A model generated the notes under the pieces. It saw only the letters and a program-made list of their open reading frames with translations, was not told the DNA's origin and made no database searches. A stretch of DNA of 36,864 nucleotides, taken from positions 1 to 36,864 of the forward strand of contig JACRIY010000041.1 of assembly GCA_016235805.1 (NCBI GenBank). The letters run 5' to 3'. Positions 1-8,908 of this stretch are shown here, piece by piece. Made by a program: the position numbers and the translations under genes. The stretch comes from Rhodocyclales bacterium (GTDB lineage: Bacteria > Pseudomonadota > Gammaproteobacteria > Burkholderiales > Rhodocyclaceae). Every line of letters starts with the position of its first letter. Positions within the stretch are counted from its first letter, which is position 1.

Positions 1-651
1 GAAGTCGCGGCGATCATGAAGGACCACGGCATGATCAACGACATCGAGGACATCTGGTACATGCGCCGCGACGAGATCAATCAGGCGCTGTGGGACGTCG
101 TCACCGCCTGGGCCACCGGCGTCAAGCCGCGCGGCACCTTCACCTGGCCGCCGGACATCGAGTGGCGCAAGGGCGTCATGGAGAAGTTCCGCCAGTGGAG
201 CGCGCCGCCCGCCATCGGCATCGCGCCCGAGGTGATCCAGGAGCCCTTCACCATCGTGCTCTGGGGCGTCACCAACAAGTCGCTGGCCGACTGGGCTTCG
301 GTGCAGGATGCCGGCGATCCCGACAGCATCACCGAGCTCAAGGGCTTTGCCGGCAGCCCCGGCATCGTCGAGGGCCGGGCCCGCGTCTGCCGCAGCGCGC
401 AGGACATCCGCGACCTGCTGGAAGGCGAGATCCTCGTTGCGCCGACCACCTCGCCGTCCTGGGCACCCGCCTTCGCCAAGATCAAGGCCTGCGTCACCGA
501 CGTCGGCGGGGTCATGAGCCATGCCGCCATCGTCTGCCGCGAATACGGCATGCCGGCGGTGGTGGGTACGGGGCATTCGACCAAGGTGATCAAGACGGGA
601 ATGATGCTGCGCGTCGACGGTTCGTCGGGCGCCATCACCATCACTCGCTAA
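1..651 (+). CDS. ppsA: Phenylphosphate synthase subunit A, C-terminal part (partial at window start)
   Basis: The frame is open from base 1, so the gene starts upstream and only the last 216 residues are visible. They contain the mobile phosphohistidine domain of PEP synthase-like enzymes: the motif GGVMSHAAIVCREYGMPAVVG carries the catalytic His at codon 520-522. In the Thauera/Aromatoleum enzyme, protein 1 (about 70 kDa) resembles the central part of PEP synthase. It accepts a phosphoryl group on His and passes it to phenol, giving phenylphosphate. The assignment to phenol rather than another PEP-synthase-like substrate rests on the following ppsB, ppsC and ppc genes, which occur in the known order. 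A palindrome lies between this gene and ppsB. Confidence 0.9.
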   Translation, partial: EVAAIMKDHGMINDIEDIWYMRRDEINQALWDVVTAWATGVKPRGTFTWPPDIEWRKGVMEKFRQWSAPPAIGIAPEVIQEPFTIVLWGVTNKSLADWASVQDAGDPDSITELKGFAGSPGIVEGRARVCRSAQDIRDLLEGEILVAPTTSPSWAPAFAKIKACVTDVGGVMSHAAIVCREYGMPAVVGTGHSTKVIKTGMMLRVDGSSGAITITR

Positions 652-663
652 GTCGCAGTCGTT

Positions 664-693
664 CCGTCATTCCCGCGCTGGCGGGAATGACGG
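664..693. repeat. Perfect 13-bp inverted repeat (REP-like palindrome) between ppsA and ppsB
   Basis: Arms CCGTCATTCCCGC and GCGGGAATGACGG flank the loop GCTG. The arm resembles the GTCATTCCCGC palindromes that are dispersed through many proteobacterial genomes. There is no T-run after it, so it is not a clear intrinsic terminator. As RNA it could stabilise or attenuate the message between the two synthase subunits. Role inferred. Confidence 0.75.
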
Positions 694-765
694 GCACGAA
701 ATGTTGTTCTGACGTAAGGGCAAAAACACCATGGGTAGCGTCTCGGCAGTCGTGGAAGCTCAACT

Positions 766-770
766 GGAGG
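766..770 (+). promoter_or_regulatory. Ribosome binding site deciding the ppsB start
   Basis: GGAGG sits five bases before the ATG at 776. The alternative in-frame ATG at 731 has no comparable site, so 776 is preferred. Confidence 0.7.
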
Positions 771-775
771 CTGGA

Positions 776-1858
<1,083 letters not shown>

Positions 1859-1869
1859 GAGAATCCAGC

Positions 1870-2538
1870 ATGATCGTCAGAAACTGGATGCAAGCCAATC
1901 CGATGGTGGTCAGCGGCGACACGCTGCTGTCCGAAGCCAAGCGCATCCTCACCGAACACAACCTCCACGGCCTGCCGGTGGTCGATGGAGGCCGCCTGCG
2001 CGGCCTCATCACCCGCGCCAACTGCCTGCGCGCGGCCCATTTCGCGCTGCGCACGCAGAACACCGACGAACTGAATTTCTTTTCCACCAGGCTCAAGGTC
2101 AAGGACCTCATGGTGCGCAACCCGACCACCATCGACGCCAACGACACCATGGAGCACTGCCTGCAGGTCGGCCAGGAACTCGGCGTCGCGCAATTGCCGG
2201 TGATGGATGGCGACCAGGTGGTGGGCATCATCTCCGCCAACGAGGTTTTCTCGCTCGCCGCGCACTTCCTCGGCGCCTGGGAAAAACGCAGCGGCGTGAC
2301 CCTGGCGCCGCTCGAACTCAAGCCCGGAATGATCGGCCGCATCACCGACATCGTCGAGGCCTCTGGCGCCGAAGTCCAGGCCATCTACCCGATCGGCAAG
2401 CCCGAGGACATCAATCCGCAGGAACACCACCGCAAACGCGTCATCGTCCGTTTCCATTGCCCGAGCACCGCGATCGTGGTCAAGGCACTCGAGGACGCCG
2501 GCTTTCCCGTCATCGAATCCGTCCAGGCCAAGCACTGA
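1870..2538 (+). CDS. ppsC: Phenylphosphate synthase subunit C (CBS-domain stimulatory subunit)
   Basis: Protein of 222 residues (about 24 kDa), matching protein 3 of the Thauera enzyme, which stimulates the synthase. Two CBS domains are visible: residues about 1-65 (MQANPMVVSGDTLLSEAKRI, then GLPVVDGGRLRGLIT) and about 75-135 (VKDLMVRNPTTIDANDTM, then LPVMDGDQVVGIIS). The last 75 residues look like an ACT-type fold, as in AcuB proteins. CBS pairs usually bind adenine nucleotides, so it may sense ATP/AMP while the synthase spends ATP; that sensing is inference. An AGGAG lies across the ppsB stop, so the two genes are probably translationally coupled. Confidence 0.88.
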   Translation: MIVRNWMQANPMVVSGDTLLSEAKRILTEHNLHGLPVVDGGRLRGLITRANCLRAAHFALRTQNTDELNFFSTRLKVKDLMVRNPTTIDANDTMEHCLQVGQELGVAQLPVMDGDQVVGIISANEVFSLAAHFLGAWEKRSGVTLAPLELKPGMIGRITDIVEASGAEVQAIYPIGKPEDINPQEHHRKRVIVRFHCPSTAIVVKALEDAGFPVIESVQAKH

Positions 2539-2582
2539 ACCGGCATCGTCACCACGCACTTTCCAACAGAGGAGTCTCCCCG

Positions 2583-4001
2583 ATGGACCTGAGGTACTTT
2601 ATCAACCAATGCGAAGCGGCCAACGAACTGAAGCGGGTCGCCGCGGAAGTCGACTGGAATCTCGAAATCTCCCACGTATCGAAGCTGACCGAGGAAAAGA
2701 AGGGCCCGGCCCTGCTGTTCGAGAACATCAAGGGCTATTCCTCGCCCGTGTTCACCGGCGCCTTCGCCACCACCAAGCGCCTGGCGATCATGCTCGGCCT
2801 GCCGCACAACTACACGATGTGCGAATCGGCGCGGGCCTGGATGAAGAAGACCATCACTTCCGAGGGCCTGATCAAGGCGAATGAAGTGAAGGACGGCCCG
2901 GTGCTGGAGAACATCATCAGCGGCGACAAGGTCGACCTGAACATGTTCCCGGTGCCCAAGTTCTTCCCGCTCGACGGCGGCCGCTATATCGGCACCATGG
3001 TGTTCCTGGTGCTGCGCGACCCCGAAACCGGCGAGACCAACCTCGGCACCTACCGCATGCAGATGCTCGACGACAAGACCTGCGGCGTGCAGATCCTGCC
3101 GGGCAAGCGCGGCGAGCGCATCATGAAGAAGTACGCCAAGCTGGGCAAGAAGATGCCGGCAGCCGCCGTGATCGGCTGTGATCCGCTGATCTTCATGGCC
3201 GGCACGCTGATGCACAAGGGCGCCAACGACTTCGACATCACCGGCACGGTGCGCGGCCAGCCAGCCGAATTCCTCATGGCGCCGCTGACCGGCCTGCCCG
3301 TCCCGGCGGGCGCCGAGATCGTGCTCGAAGGCGAGATCGACCCGAACAACTTCCGCCCCGAAGGCCCCTTCGCCGAATACACCGGCTACTACACGGATGA
3401 GCTGCACAAGGTCATCAACAAGCCGGCGCTGGAGGTGAAGCAGATCCTCCACCGCAACAACCCGGTGCTGTGGGCCACCGGCCAGGGCCGCCCGGTGACC
3501 GACGTGCATATGCTGCTGGCCTTCACCCGCACCGCCACGCTGTGGACCGAACTGGAGCAGATGAAGATCCCCGGCATCAGCTCGGTCTGCGTGCTGCCGG
3601 AATCCGCCGGCCGCTTCTGGGCCGTGGTCTCGGTCAAGCAGATGTATCCGGGCCATTCCAACCAGGTCGCCAACGCCGTGATCGGCAGCAACACGGGCTC
3701 CTACGGCATCAAGGGCATCATCACGGTCGACGACGACATCATGGCCGACGACCTGCAGCGGGTGTTCTGGGCGCTGTCCTGCCGCTACGACGCCGCCCGC
3801 GGCACCGACATCCAGAAGCGCGGCCGCTCCACGCCGCTCGATCCGGCGCTTGATCCGGACTCGAACAAGCTCACCACCTCGCGCATCATCATGGACGCCT
3901 GCATTCCGTATGAATGGAAGCAGAAGCCGGTCGAGGCGCGCATGGATGAAGAGATGCTGGCCAAGATCAAGGGCCGCTGGGCCGAGTATGGAATTGACTG
4001 A
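2583..4001 (+). CDS. ppcB: Phenylphosphate carboxylase beta subunit (UbiD family)
   Basis: Protein of 472 residues (about 53 kDa), the size of the beta subunit of Thauera phenylphosphate carboxylase. It starts MDLRYFINQCEAANELKRV and shows the UbiD-family core IVLEGEIDP...EGPFAEYTGYY around residues 245-275, whose acidic residues lie near the prenyl-FMN site in UbiD enzymes. It acts with PpcA, PpcC and PpcD to convert phenylphosphate and CO2 to 4-hydroxybenzoate without biotin. ATG 2583 has GAGGAG eight bases upstream. The split of ppcB and ppcA by ppcD is the known gene order. Beta versus alpha is assigned from position and size. Confidence 0.9.
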   Translation: MDLRYFINQCEAANELKRVAAEVDWNLEISHVSKLTEEKKGPALLFENIKGYSSPVFTGAFATTKRLAIMLGLPHNYTMCESARAWMKKTITSEGLIKANEVKDGPVLENIISGDKVDLNMFPVPKFFPLDGGRYIGTMVFLVLRDPETGETNLGTYRMQMLDDKTCGVQILPGKRGERIMKKYAKLGKKMPAAAVIGCDPLIFMAGTLMHKGANDFDITGTVRGQPAEFLMAPLTGLPVPAGAEIVLEGEIDPNNFRPEGPFAEYTGYYTDELHKVINKPALEVKQILHRNNPVLWATGQGRPVTDVHMLLAFTRTATLWTELEQMKIPGISSVCVLPESAGRFWAVVSVKQMYPGHSNQVANAVIGSNTGSYGIKGIITVDDDIMADDLQRVFWALSCRYDAARGTDIQKRGRSTPLDPALDPDSNKLTTSRIIMDACIPYEWKQKPVEARMDEEMLAKIKGRWAEYGID

Positions 4002-4026
4002 GCGGCATCGACTGAGGAAATCATAA

Positions 4027-4536
4027 ATGGACAAGGCAAAAGACATCAAGCTGGTCATCCTCGACGTCGATGGCGTCATGACCGACGGCCGCATCGTGAT
4101 CGACGACAACGGCGTGGAATCGCGCAACTTCGACATCAAGGACGGCATGGGAGTCGTGGTCATGATGATGAGCGGCGTCGAGGTGGCCATCATCACCTCG
4201 AAGAAATCCGGCGCCGTGCGCCACCGTGCCGAGGAACTGAAGATCAAGCGCTTCCACGAAGGCATCAAGAAGAAAACCGAGCCCTACGAGGAAATGCTCA
4301 AGGAAATGGGCATCACCGATGCCGAGGTGGCCTATGTCGGCGACGACCTGGTCGACCTGTCGATGATGAAGCGCGTCGGCCTGCCGATCGCCGTCGGCGA
4401 CGCGGTCGAGGATGTCAAGCAGCATGCGACCTACGTGACCAAGGCGCGCGGCGGCTACGGCGCCGTGCGCGAAGTGGCTGAGATGATCCTCAAGGCCCAG
4501 GGCAAGTGGGACAAGATCCTGTCGAAAATCAGTTGA
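4027..4536 (+). CDS. ppcD: Phenylphosphate carboxylase delta subunit (HAD/KdsC-like phosphatase)
   Basis: Protein of 169 residues (18 kDa). The HAD nucleophile motif LVILDVDGVMTDG is at residues 9-21 (Asp13, Asp15), with the second motif IITSKKSG and the acidic motif VGDDLVDLSMM later. It has no cap domain, so it resembles KdsC-type C0 phosphatases. In Thauera, the 18-kDa delta subunit is required for true carboxylation with phenylphosphate, while the other three subunits suffice for CO2 exchange with 4-hydroxybenzoate. It probably removes phosphate from phenylphosphate and hands phenolate to the UbiD site; that mechanistic step is inference. All HAD motifs look intact. Confidence 0.9.
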   Translation: MDKAKDIKLVILDVDGVMTDGRIVIDDNGVESRNFDIKDGMGVVVMMMSGVEVAIITSKKSGAVRHRAEELKIKRFHEGIKKKTEPYEEMLKEMGITDAEVAYVGDDLVDLSMMKRVGLPIAVGDAVEDVKQHATYVTKARGGYGAVREVAEMILKAQGKWDKILSKIS

Positions 4537-4566
4537 GCATTCACCGCAGAGCCAACCAAACCTATC

Positions 4567-4571
4567 AGGAG
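4567..4571 (+). promoter_or_regulatory. Ribosome binding site for the GTG start of ppcA
   Basis: AGGAG with six bases before GTG 4578. The open frame continues upstream to 4506 inside the end of ppcD, but this site and the family length favour the GTG. Confidence 0.65.
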
Positions 4572-4577
4572 CAGACC

Positions 4578-6035
4578 GTGTCGAAAATATCAGCACCGAG
4601 GAGCAATCGGGAGTTCATCGAAGCCTGCGTCAAGGCCGGCGACGCCGTGCGCATCAAGCAGGAAGTGGATTGGGAAAACGAAGCCGGCGCCATCGTGCGG
4701 CGCGCCTGCGAACTGGGCGCCGCGGCGCCCTTCATGGAAAAGATCAAGGACTATCCGGGCTTCAGCTACTTCGGCGCGCCGCTGTCCACCTACCGCCGCA
4801 TGGCAATTTCGCTGGGCATGGACCCGGCGTCCAGCCTGCCGGAAATCGGCAAGGAGTACCTCAAGCGCACCAACAGCGAACCGATCGCGCCGGTGCTGGT
4901 CGACCGCAAGGACGCCCCCTGCAAGGAGAACATCCTGATGGGCGCCGACGTCGACCTGTGCAAGCTGCCGGTGCCGCTGGTGCACGACGGCGACGGCGGC
5001 CGTTACGTCGGCACCTGGCACGCGGTGGTGACCAAGCACCCGGTGCGCGGCGATGTGAACTGGGGCATGTACCGGCAGATGATGTTCGACGGGCGCACCA
5101 TGTCGGGCGCGGTCTTCCCCTTCTCCGACCTCGGCAAGCAGCTCTCCGAGTACTACCTGCCGCGCGGCCTGTCCTGCCCCTTCGCCACCGCCATCGGCCT
5201 GTCGCCATTGGCGGCAATGGCGGCCTGCGCGCCCTCACCCATCCCCGAACCGGAACTGGTGGGCATGCTCTCCGGCGAACCGGCGCGGCTGGTCAAGTGC
5301 GAAACCAACGACCTGGAAGTGCCGGCCGATGCCGAGATCATCATCGAAGGCGAGATCTGCCCCGACTACAAGGTCGAGGAAGGCCCCTTCGGCGAATACA
5401 CTGGCTACCGCACCAGCCCGCGCGACTTCCGCGTCACCTTCCGGGTGAACTGCATCACCTATCGCAACAACGCGACGATGACCATTTCCAACATGGGCGT
5501 GCCGCAGGACGAGGGCCAGTTGCTGCGCTCGTTCTCGCTGGGCCTTGAACTGGAAAAGCTGCTCCGGAGCCAGGGCATCCCGGTCACCGGCGTGTACATG
5601 CATCCGCGCTCGACGCACCACATGATGATCGTCGGCGTCAAGCCCGCCTATACCGGCATCGCCCAGCAGATCGCGCAACTGGCCTTCGGCTCCAAGCTCG
5701 GGCCCTGGTTCCACATGGTGATGGTGGTCGACGACCAGACCGACATCTACAACTGGGACGAGGTCTACCACGCCTTCTGCACGCGCTGCCATCCGGAGAA
5801 CGGCATCCACATCTATCGCAACACCACGGGCACCCCGCTCTACCCCTTCGCCACGCCGCACGAGCGCAAGTATTCGATCGGCTCCAAGGTCCTGTTCGAC
5901 TGCCTCTGGCCGGTGGACTGGGACAAGACCAACGATGTGCCGACCCTGGTCAGCTTCAAGAACGTCTATCCCAAGGACATCCAGGAACGGGTGCTGGCCA
6001 ACTGGGAAAGCTACGGCTATCCCCAAGTGAAATAA
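4578..6035 (+). CDS. ppcA: Phenylphosphate carboxylase alpha subunit (UbiD family)
   Basis: With a GTG start the product has 485 residues (about 54 kDa), as expected for the alpha subunit. It begins VSKISAPRSNREFIEACVKA. The UbiD core IIIEGEICP...EEGPFGEYTGYR is present, and the C-terminal part contains TISNMGVPQDEGQLLRSF and CTRCHPENGIH. It is a clear but distant paralogue of PpcB. Both alpha and beta belong to the UbiD family; which of them binds the cofactor is not visible from sequence alone. It is 11 bases from ppcC, within the operon. Confidence 0.9.
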   Translation: MSKISAPRSNREFIEACVKAGDAVRIKQEVDWENEAGAIVRRACELGAAAPFMEKIKDYPGFSYFGAPLSTYRRMAISLGMDPASSLPEIGKEYLKRTNSEPIAPVLVDRKDAPCKENILMGADVDLCKLPVPLVHDGDGGRYVGTWHAVVTKHPVRGDVNWGMYRQMMFDGRTMSGAVFPFSDLGKQLSEYYLPRGLSCPFATAIGLSPLAAMAACAPSPIPEPELVGMLSGEPARLVKCETNDLEVPADAEIIIEGEICPDYKVEEGPFGEYTGYRTSPRDFRVTFRVNCITYRNNATMTISNMGVPQDEGQLLRSFSLGLELEKLLRSQGIPVTGVYMHPRSTHHMMIVGVKPAYTGIAQQIAQLAFGSKLGPWFHMVMVVDDQTDIYNWDEVYHAFCTRCHPENGIHIYRNTTGTPLYPFATPHERKYSIGSKVLFDCLWPVDWDKTNDVPTLVSFKNVYPKDIQERVLANWESYGYPQVK

Positions 6036-6046
6036 GGAGCGATGCG

Positions 6047-6301
6047 ATGAACCAATGGGAAGTTTTCGTGATGGACATGAGCGAACTGGCCGAGGGCAAG
6101 GATCTCGAGATCAGCATCCGCACCCTCAACCCCGGCAAGCAGAAGTACACCTACAAGCATGTGCGCGCGCAGGTATCGAGCACCCTCGACAAGTTTCCGG
6201 ACCAGCTCCAGGTGCGGATGGGACGCGGCCAGTTGAGCCAGGCCAAGTTCTCGATCAAGGTGATCGAGGAAATCCGCCGCCTGCCGCCGCAATACTCTTG
6301 A
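6047..6301 (+). CDS. ppcC: Phenylphosphate carboxylase gamma subunit (small)
   Basis: Protein of 84 residues (about 10 kDa), starting MNQWEVFVMDMSELAEGKDL, with a TAAGGAG site overlapping the ppcA stop. Its size and position match the 10-kDa gamma subunit of the Thauera carboxylase, which has no close relatives outside these clusters. It is basic (many Lys/Arg) and shows no known catalytic motif. It belongs to the alpha-beta-gamma core that performs CO2 exchange. It is the last gene of the tight operon; a repeat-rich gap follows. Confidence 0.85.
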   Translation: MNQWEVFVMDMSELAEGKDLEISIRTLNPGKQKYTYKHVRAQVSSTLDKFPDQLQVRMGRGQLSQAKFSIKVIEEIRRLPPQYS

Positions 6302-6333
6302 TCAGTGTGAAATTAGCATCAGAGTCGAGTCAA

Positions 6334-6425
6334 ATGAACGAGCACAGCGAGCTAACCGGTCACCCCGCCCCGGGGCGGGGCCCGGGGGTGGGGGGCGACC
6401 AATTCGCCATTGCGTTGTTTCACGC
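6334..6425 (-). repeat. Dispersed GC-rich extragenic repeat, copy 1
   Basis: Read on the minus strand it goes from GGCGAATTGGTCGCC through C/G-rich runs (CCCGCCCCGGGGCGGGG, itself a hairpin) to TTAGCTCGCTGTGCTCG. The same order (gcgaatt, C-rich, CGCGGGG hairpin, GGTCAGCTCGCTTCGCTCG) recurs at 30318-30393. It fills the gap after ppcC and holds no gene. Together with the hairpin at 6474-6499 it could end the pps/ppc transcript. Confidence 0.55.
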
Positions 6426-6473
6426 TCAGCGGTGCGTCGTACTCAATCATAAGCGTCAGGGAGAAGCGAGAGC

Positions 6474-6499
6474 GGCGGTGGTGCCGTAGCACCACCGCC
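6474..6499 (+). terminator. Perfect 11-bp hairpin before the third ubiD-like gene
   Basis: Arms GGCGGTGGTGC and GCACCACCGCC flank the loop CGTA. No T-run follows, so termination is uncertain. The right arm overlaps a copy of the short dispersed repeat (AAAGTCGGCG on the minus strand). Confidence 0.5.
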
Positions 6500-6510
6500 G
6501 ACTTTCCACG
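6486..6510 (-). repeat. Short dispersed repeat, copy 1 (diverged)
   Basis: Minus strand reads GGAAAGTCGGCGGTGGTGCT followed by ACGGC. It is related to four other intergenic copies with core AAAAGTCGGCGCTGGCG (20605, 21256, 25049, 29176). Confidence 0.5.
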
Positions 6511-6513
6511 AAC

Positions 6514-7869
6514 ATGACTTACCCCGACCTGCGAGGCTTCCTCGCCGATCTCGGCAACGATCTGCTGAAGGTCAGCCAGCCCTTCGCGCCGAAGCACGAG
6601 ATGGCGGCGTTGTTGCGCGAAATGCCGGCCAACGGCCCGGCGGTGCTGTTCGTGAACGTCGCCGGGCATCCCGGCGCGCGCGTGGTCGGCAACCTGGTGG
6701 CGAGCCGCCGCCGCGTGGCGAAGGCGCTCGACACCACAGAAGCCGAGCTCAACGCGACCTACCTGCAGCGCACCCGACAGGGCATCGCCCCGCGCCAGTG
6801 CGACGACGCTCCGGTGAAGGAAGTGCGCCATACCGGGTCGCTGGACATCGCCGGCCTGTTGCCGGTGCTGACCCATTACGCCGGCGACGGCGGACCTTTC
6901 ATCACTACCGGGGTGGTGCTGTGCAGCGATCCGGCGACGGGCCGGCGCGGCATGGGCATCCATCGCATGATGGTCAAGGGCGACAATCGGATGGGCATCC
7001 TGCTCGCCAATCCGCCGCTGTCGGCGTTCCACGCCAACGCCGAGGCGAACGGCAAGCCGCTGGACATCGCCGTCGCGCTCGGCGTCGAACCGGCACTGCT
7101 GATCGCCGCGGTGGTGAAGGCCGGGCCGCAGGGCCCGGACAAGATGGACATGGCCGGCGCCCTGCGCGGCGCGCCGGTGGACCTGGTCCGCGCCGAGACG
7201 GTCGCCGTCGATGTACCCGCGCGCGCCGAAATCATCATCGAGGGCCGCGTGCTGCCCGGCGTACGAGAAGCCGAAGGCCCTTTCGGTGAAAACACCGGCT
7301 ACTACTTCTCCAACATCAGCCCGGTGGTGGAAGTCACCGCCGTGACCCACCGCCGCGACTTCATCTACGGTGCCCTGTGCCCGTGGACCTCCGATGTCGA
7401 TTCGCTGCTGTCGCTGGCCGCCGGCACCGAACTGCTGGGGCAATTGCGGACCCAGATGGCAGGCATCGCCGATCTCGACCTGACCACCGGCACCTGCGGC
7501 TTCACCGCGGTCATCGCCTTGTCGAAAGCGAAGCCGACCGACGTGCGACGCCTGATCCACCTCGTGTTCGGCATGGACAAGCGCGTCAAGCTGGTGACCG
7601 TGGTGGACGACGACGTCGATATCCGCAACCCGCGCGAAATCTCCTGGGCGCTGGCGACGCGCTTCCAGCCCGACCGCGACACCGTGATCCTGTGCGGCAT
7701 GGAGGGCTACGTGATCGATCCGTCCTGCGGCGGCGGCGGCTTCGGTTCGCGCATGGGGATGGACGCGACGCGCGGCAGCGGTCCGGAGTTCGATAAGATT
7801 ACGATCCCGGCCGCCGCAGCGGCCAAGGCAAAGGCCGTGCTGGCCGAACTCGGGTTTGTGGCGGGCTAG
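6514..7869 (+). CDS. Third UbiD-family (de)carboxylase, substrate unknown
   Basis: Protein of 451 residues. The UbiD core reads IIIEGRVLP...AEGPFGENTGYYFS, so the acidic residues are kept, but the usual GEYTGY is GENTGY. The C-terminus contains the Gly-rich CGGGGFGSRMGMDATR. It is shorter than PpcA and PpcB and lies outside their tight operon, after a repeat-filled gap, but directly in front of ubiX. In UbiD enzymes prenyl-FMN supports reversible decarboxylation of aromatic or unsaturated acids. It may act on another phenolic acid; it is unlikely to be a core subunit because the four-subunit carboxylase is already complete. No strong ribosome binding site is seen before ATG 6514. Confidence 0.8.
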   Translation: MTYPDLRGFLADLGNDLLKVSQPFAPKHEMAALLREMPANGPAVLFVNVAGHPGARVVGNLVASRRRVAKALDTTEAELNATYLQRTRQGIAPRQCDDAPVKEVRHTGSLDIAGLLPVLTHYAGDGGPFITTGVVLCSDPATGRRGMGIHRMMVKGDNRMGILLANPPLSAFHANAEANGKPLDIAVALGVEPALLIAAVVKAGPQGPDKMDMAGALRGAPVDLVRAETVAVDVPARAEIIIEGRVLPGVREAEGPFGENTGYYFSNISPVVEVTAVTHRRDFIYGALCPWTSDVDSLLSLAAGTELLGQLRTQMAGIADLDLTTGTCGFTAVIALSKAKPTDVRRLIHLVFGMDKRVKLVTVVDDDVDIRNPREISWALATRFQPDRDTVILCGMEGYVIDPSCGGGGFGSRMGMDATRGSGPEFDKITIPAAAAAKAKAVLAELGFVAG

Positions 7870-7917
7870 GCGATGCGTGCGCCGACACCGAACAGGCCCT
7901 CAGACGAGGACAAGAAG

Positions 7918-8511
7918 ATGAAGCTGGTCGTTGGAATTTCCGGAGCAAGCGGCGCCATCTACGGCCTGCGCATCCTCGAAGTGCTGCAACAGGCCGGCGT
8001 CGAGACGCACCTGGTGATGTCGGATTCGGCCAAACGCACCATCGTCTACGAAACCGATTACACGATCGACCAGGTCAAGCGCATGGCCAGCTACGTGCAT
8101 GACATCAACGACGTTGGCGCCTGCATTTCGTCGGGATCGTTCAAGCATGCCGGCATGGTAATCGCGCCCTGCTCGATCAAGACGCTGTCGGCGCTGGCCA
8201 ACTCCTTCAACACCAACCTGCTGATCCGCGCCGCCGATGTCTGCCTCAAGGAGCGCCGCAAGACGGTGCTGATGCTGCGCGAGACGCCGCTGCACCACGG
8301 CCACCTGCGCCTGATGACGCAGGTCACCGAAGCCGGCGCGGTTCTGGTGCCGCCGCTGCCGGCCTTCTACCACCGGCCCAAGACCCTGGAAGACATCATC
8401 GACCAGTCGGTCAACAAGGCGCTCGACCAGTTCGACCTCGGCGTGGAACTCAACCTGTTCAAGCGCTGGACCGGCAATGAAGAACGCGAGAAGGCCAAGT
8501 CTTCCAACTGA
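7918..8511 (+). CDS. ubiX: Flavin prenyltransferase UbiX
   Basis: Protein of 197 residues from ATG 7918, which has GAGGA seven bases upstream; the frame is open from an earlier ATG at 7873, but the canonical UbiX N-terminus MKLVVGISGASGAIYGLRI starts at 7918. Further family motifs are PCSIKTLSALA and the RAADVCLKERRKTVLMLRE stretch, then RETPLHHGHL. UbiX joins a dimethylallyl group to FMN, making the prenyl-FMN used by UbiD enzymes. It would serve PpcA/PpcB and the UbiD-like protein upstream. The following kinase gene overlaps its end by 35 bases, which ties prenylation to FMN synthesis. Confidence 0.93.
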   Translation: MKLVVGISGASGAIYGLRILEVLQQAGVETHLVMSDSAKRTIVYETDYTIDQVKRMASYVHDINDVGACISSGSFKHAGMVIAPCSIKTLSALANSFNTNLLIRAADVCLKERRKTVLMLRETPLHHGHLRLMTQVTEAGAVLVPPLPAFYHRPKTLEDIIDQSVNKALDQFDLGVELNLFKRWTGNEEREKAKSSN

Positions 8512-8908
8512 GTCCGCCACGCTGACGCTGCAGGGCCAGCTCTGCAGCGGGCTTGGTGAAGGTGCGGGCTTCATCGCACTGGAATGGGTCGGCCGGCAGT
8601 GCCGCGACAAGCTGGGATTCCACCCCCACCCGGGAACCGTAAACCTTTGCCTTAGCGGCCAGGACTGGGCCGCGGCGCGCGACGCGATGCTGCGAGCACC
8701 GGGCATCGCCATCGATCCGCCGCCAGGATTCTGCGCGGCCAAGTGCTTCGCGGTGGTGATCGACGGCTGCGTCGAAGGCGCGGCGATCCTGCCCGAGGTG
8801 GACGCCTATCCGGAGGACAAGCTTGAAATCGTCGCTCCGGTCGCCGTGCGCCAGGCACTGCACCTGCGCGACGGCGACCCGGTGCGCCTGCAGCTGCGCA
8901 TCACATGA
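8477..8908 (+). CDS. ribK: DUF120 riboflavin kinase, archaeal CTP-dependent type
   Basis: Protein of 143 residues. It shows the DUF120 signature GQLCSGLGEGAGF (residues about 19-31), then LGFHPHPGTVNLCL (about 50-63), and a C-terminal LEIVAPVAVRQALHLRDGD (about 117-135). In archaea this family phosphorylates riboflavin to FMN with CTP instead of ATP. Standard bacteria use the unrelated RibF, so this gene is unusual here. It overlaps the ubiX end and shares ATGA with the next gene, so it is in one transcript with the prenyl-FMN maker. The likely job is extra FMN for UbiX. Substrate and CTP use are inferred from the family. The overlap is long, but no later ATG precedes the domain. Confidence 0.75.
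   Translation: MKNARRPSLPTESATLTLQGQLCSGLGEGAGFIALEWVGRQCRDKLGFHPHPGTVNLCLSGQDWAAARDAMLRAPGIAIDPPPGFCAAKCFAVVIDGCVEGAAILPEVDAYPEDKLEIVAPVAVRQALHLRDGDPVRLQLRIT

Noticed and set aside
2385..4268. Long minus-strand open frame (627 codons) opposite ppcB
   Set aside because: It is antisense to a complete ppcB/ppcD region; its protein is His/Val/Asp-rich without recognisable domains, as expected from a GC-rich shadow frame.
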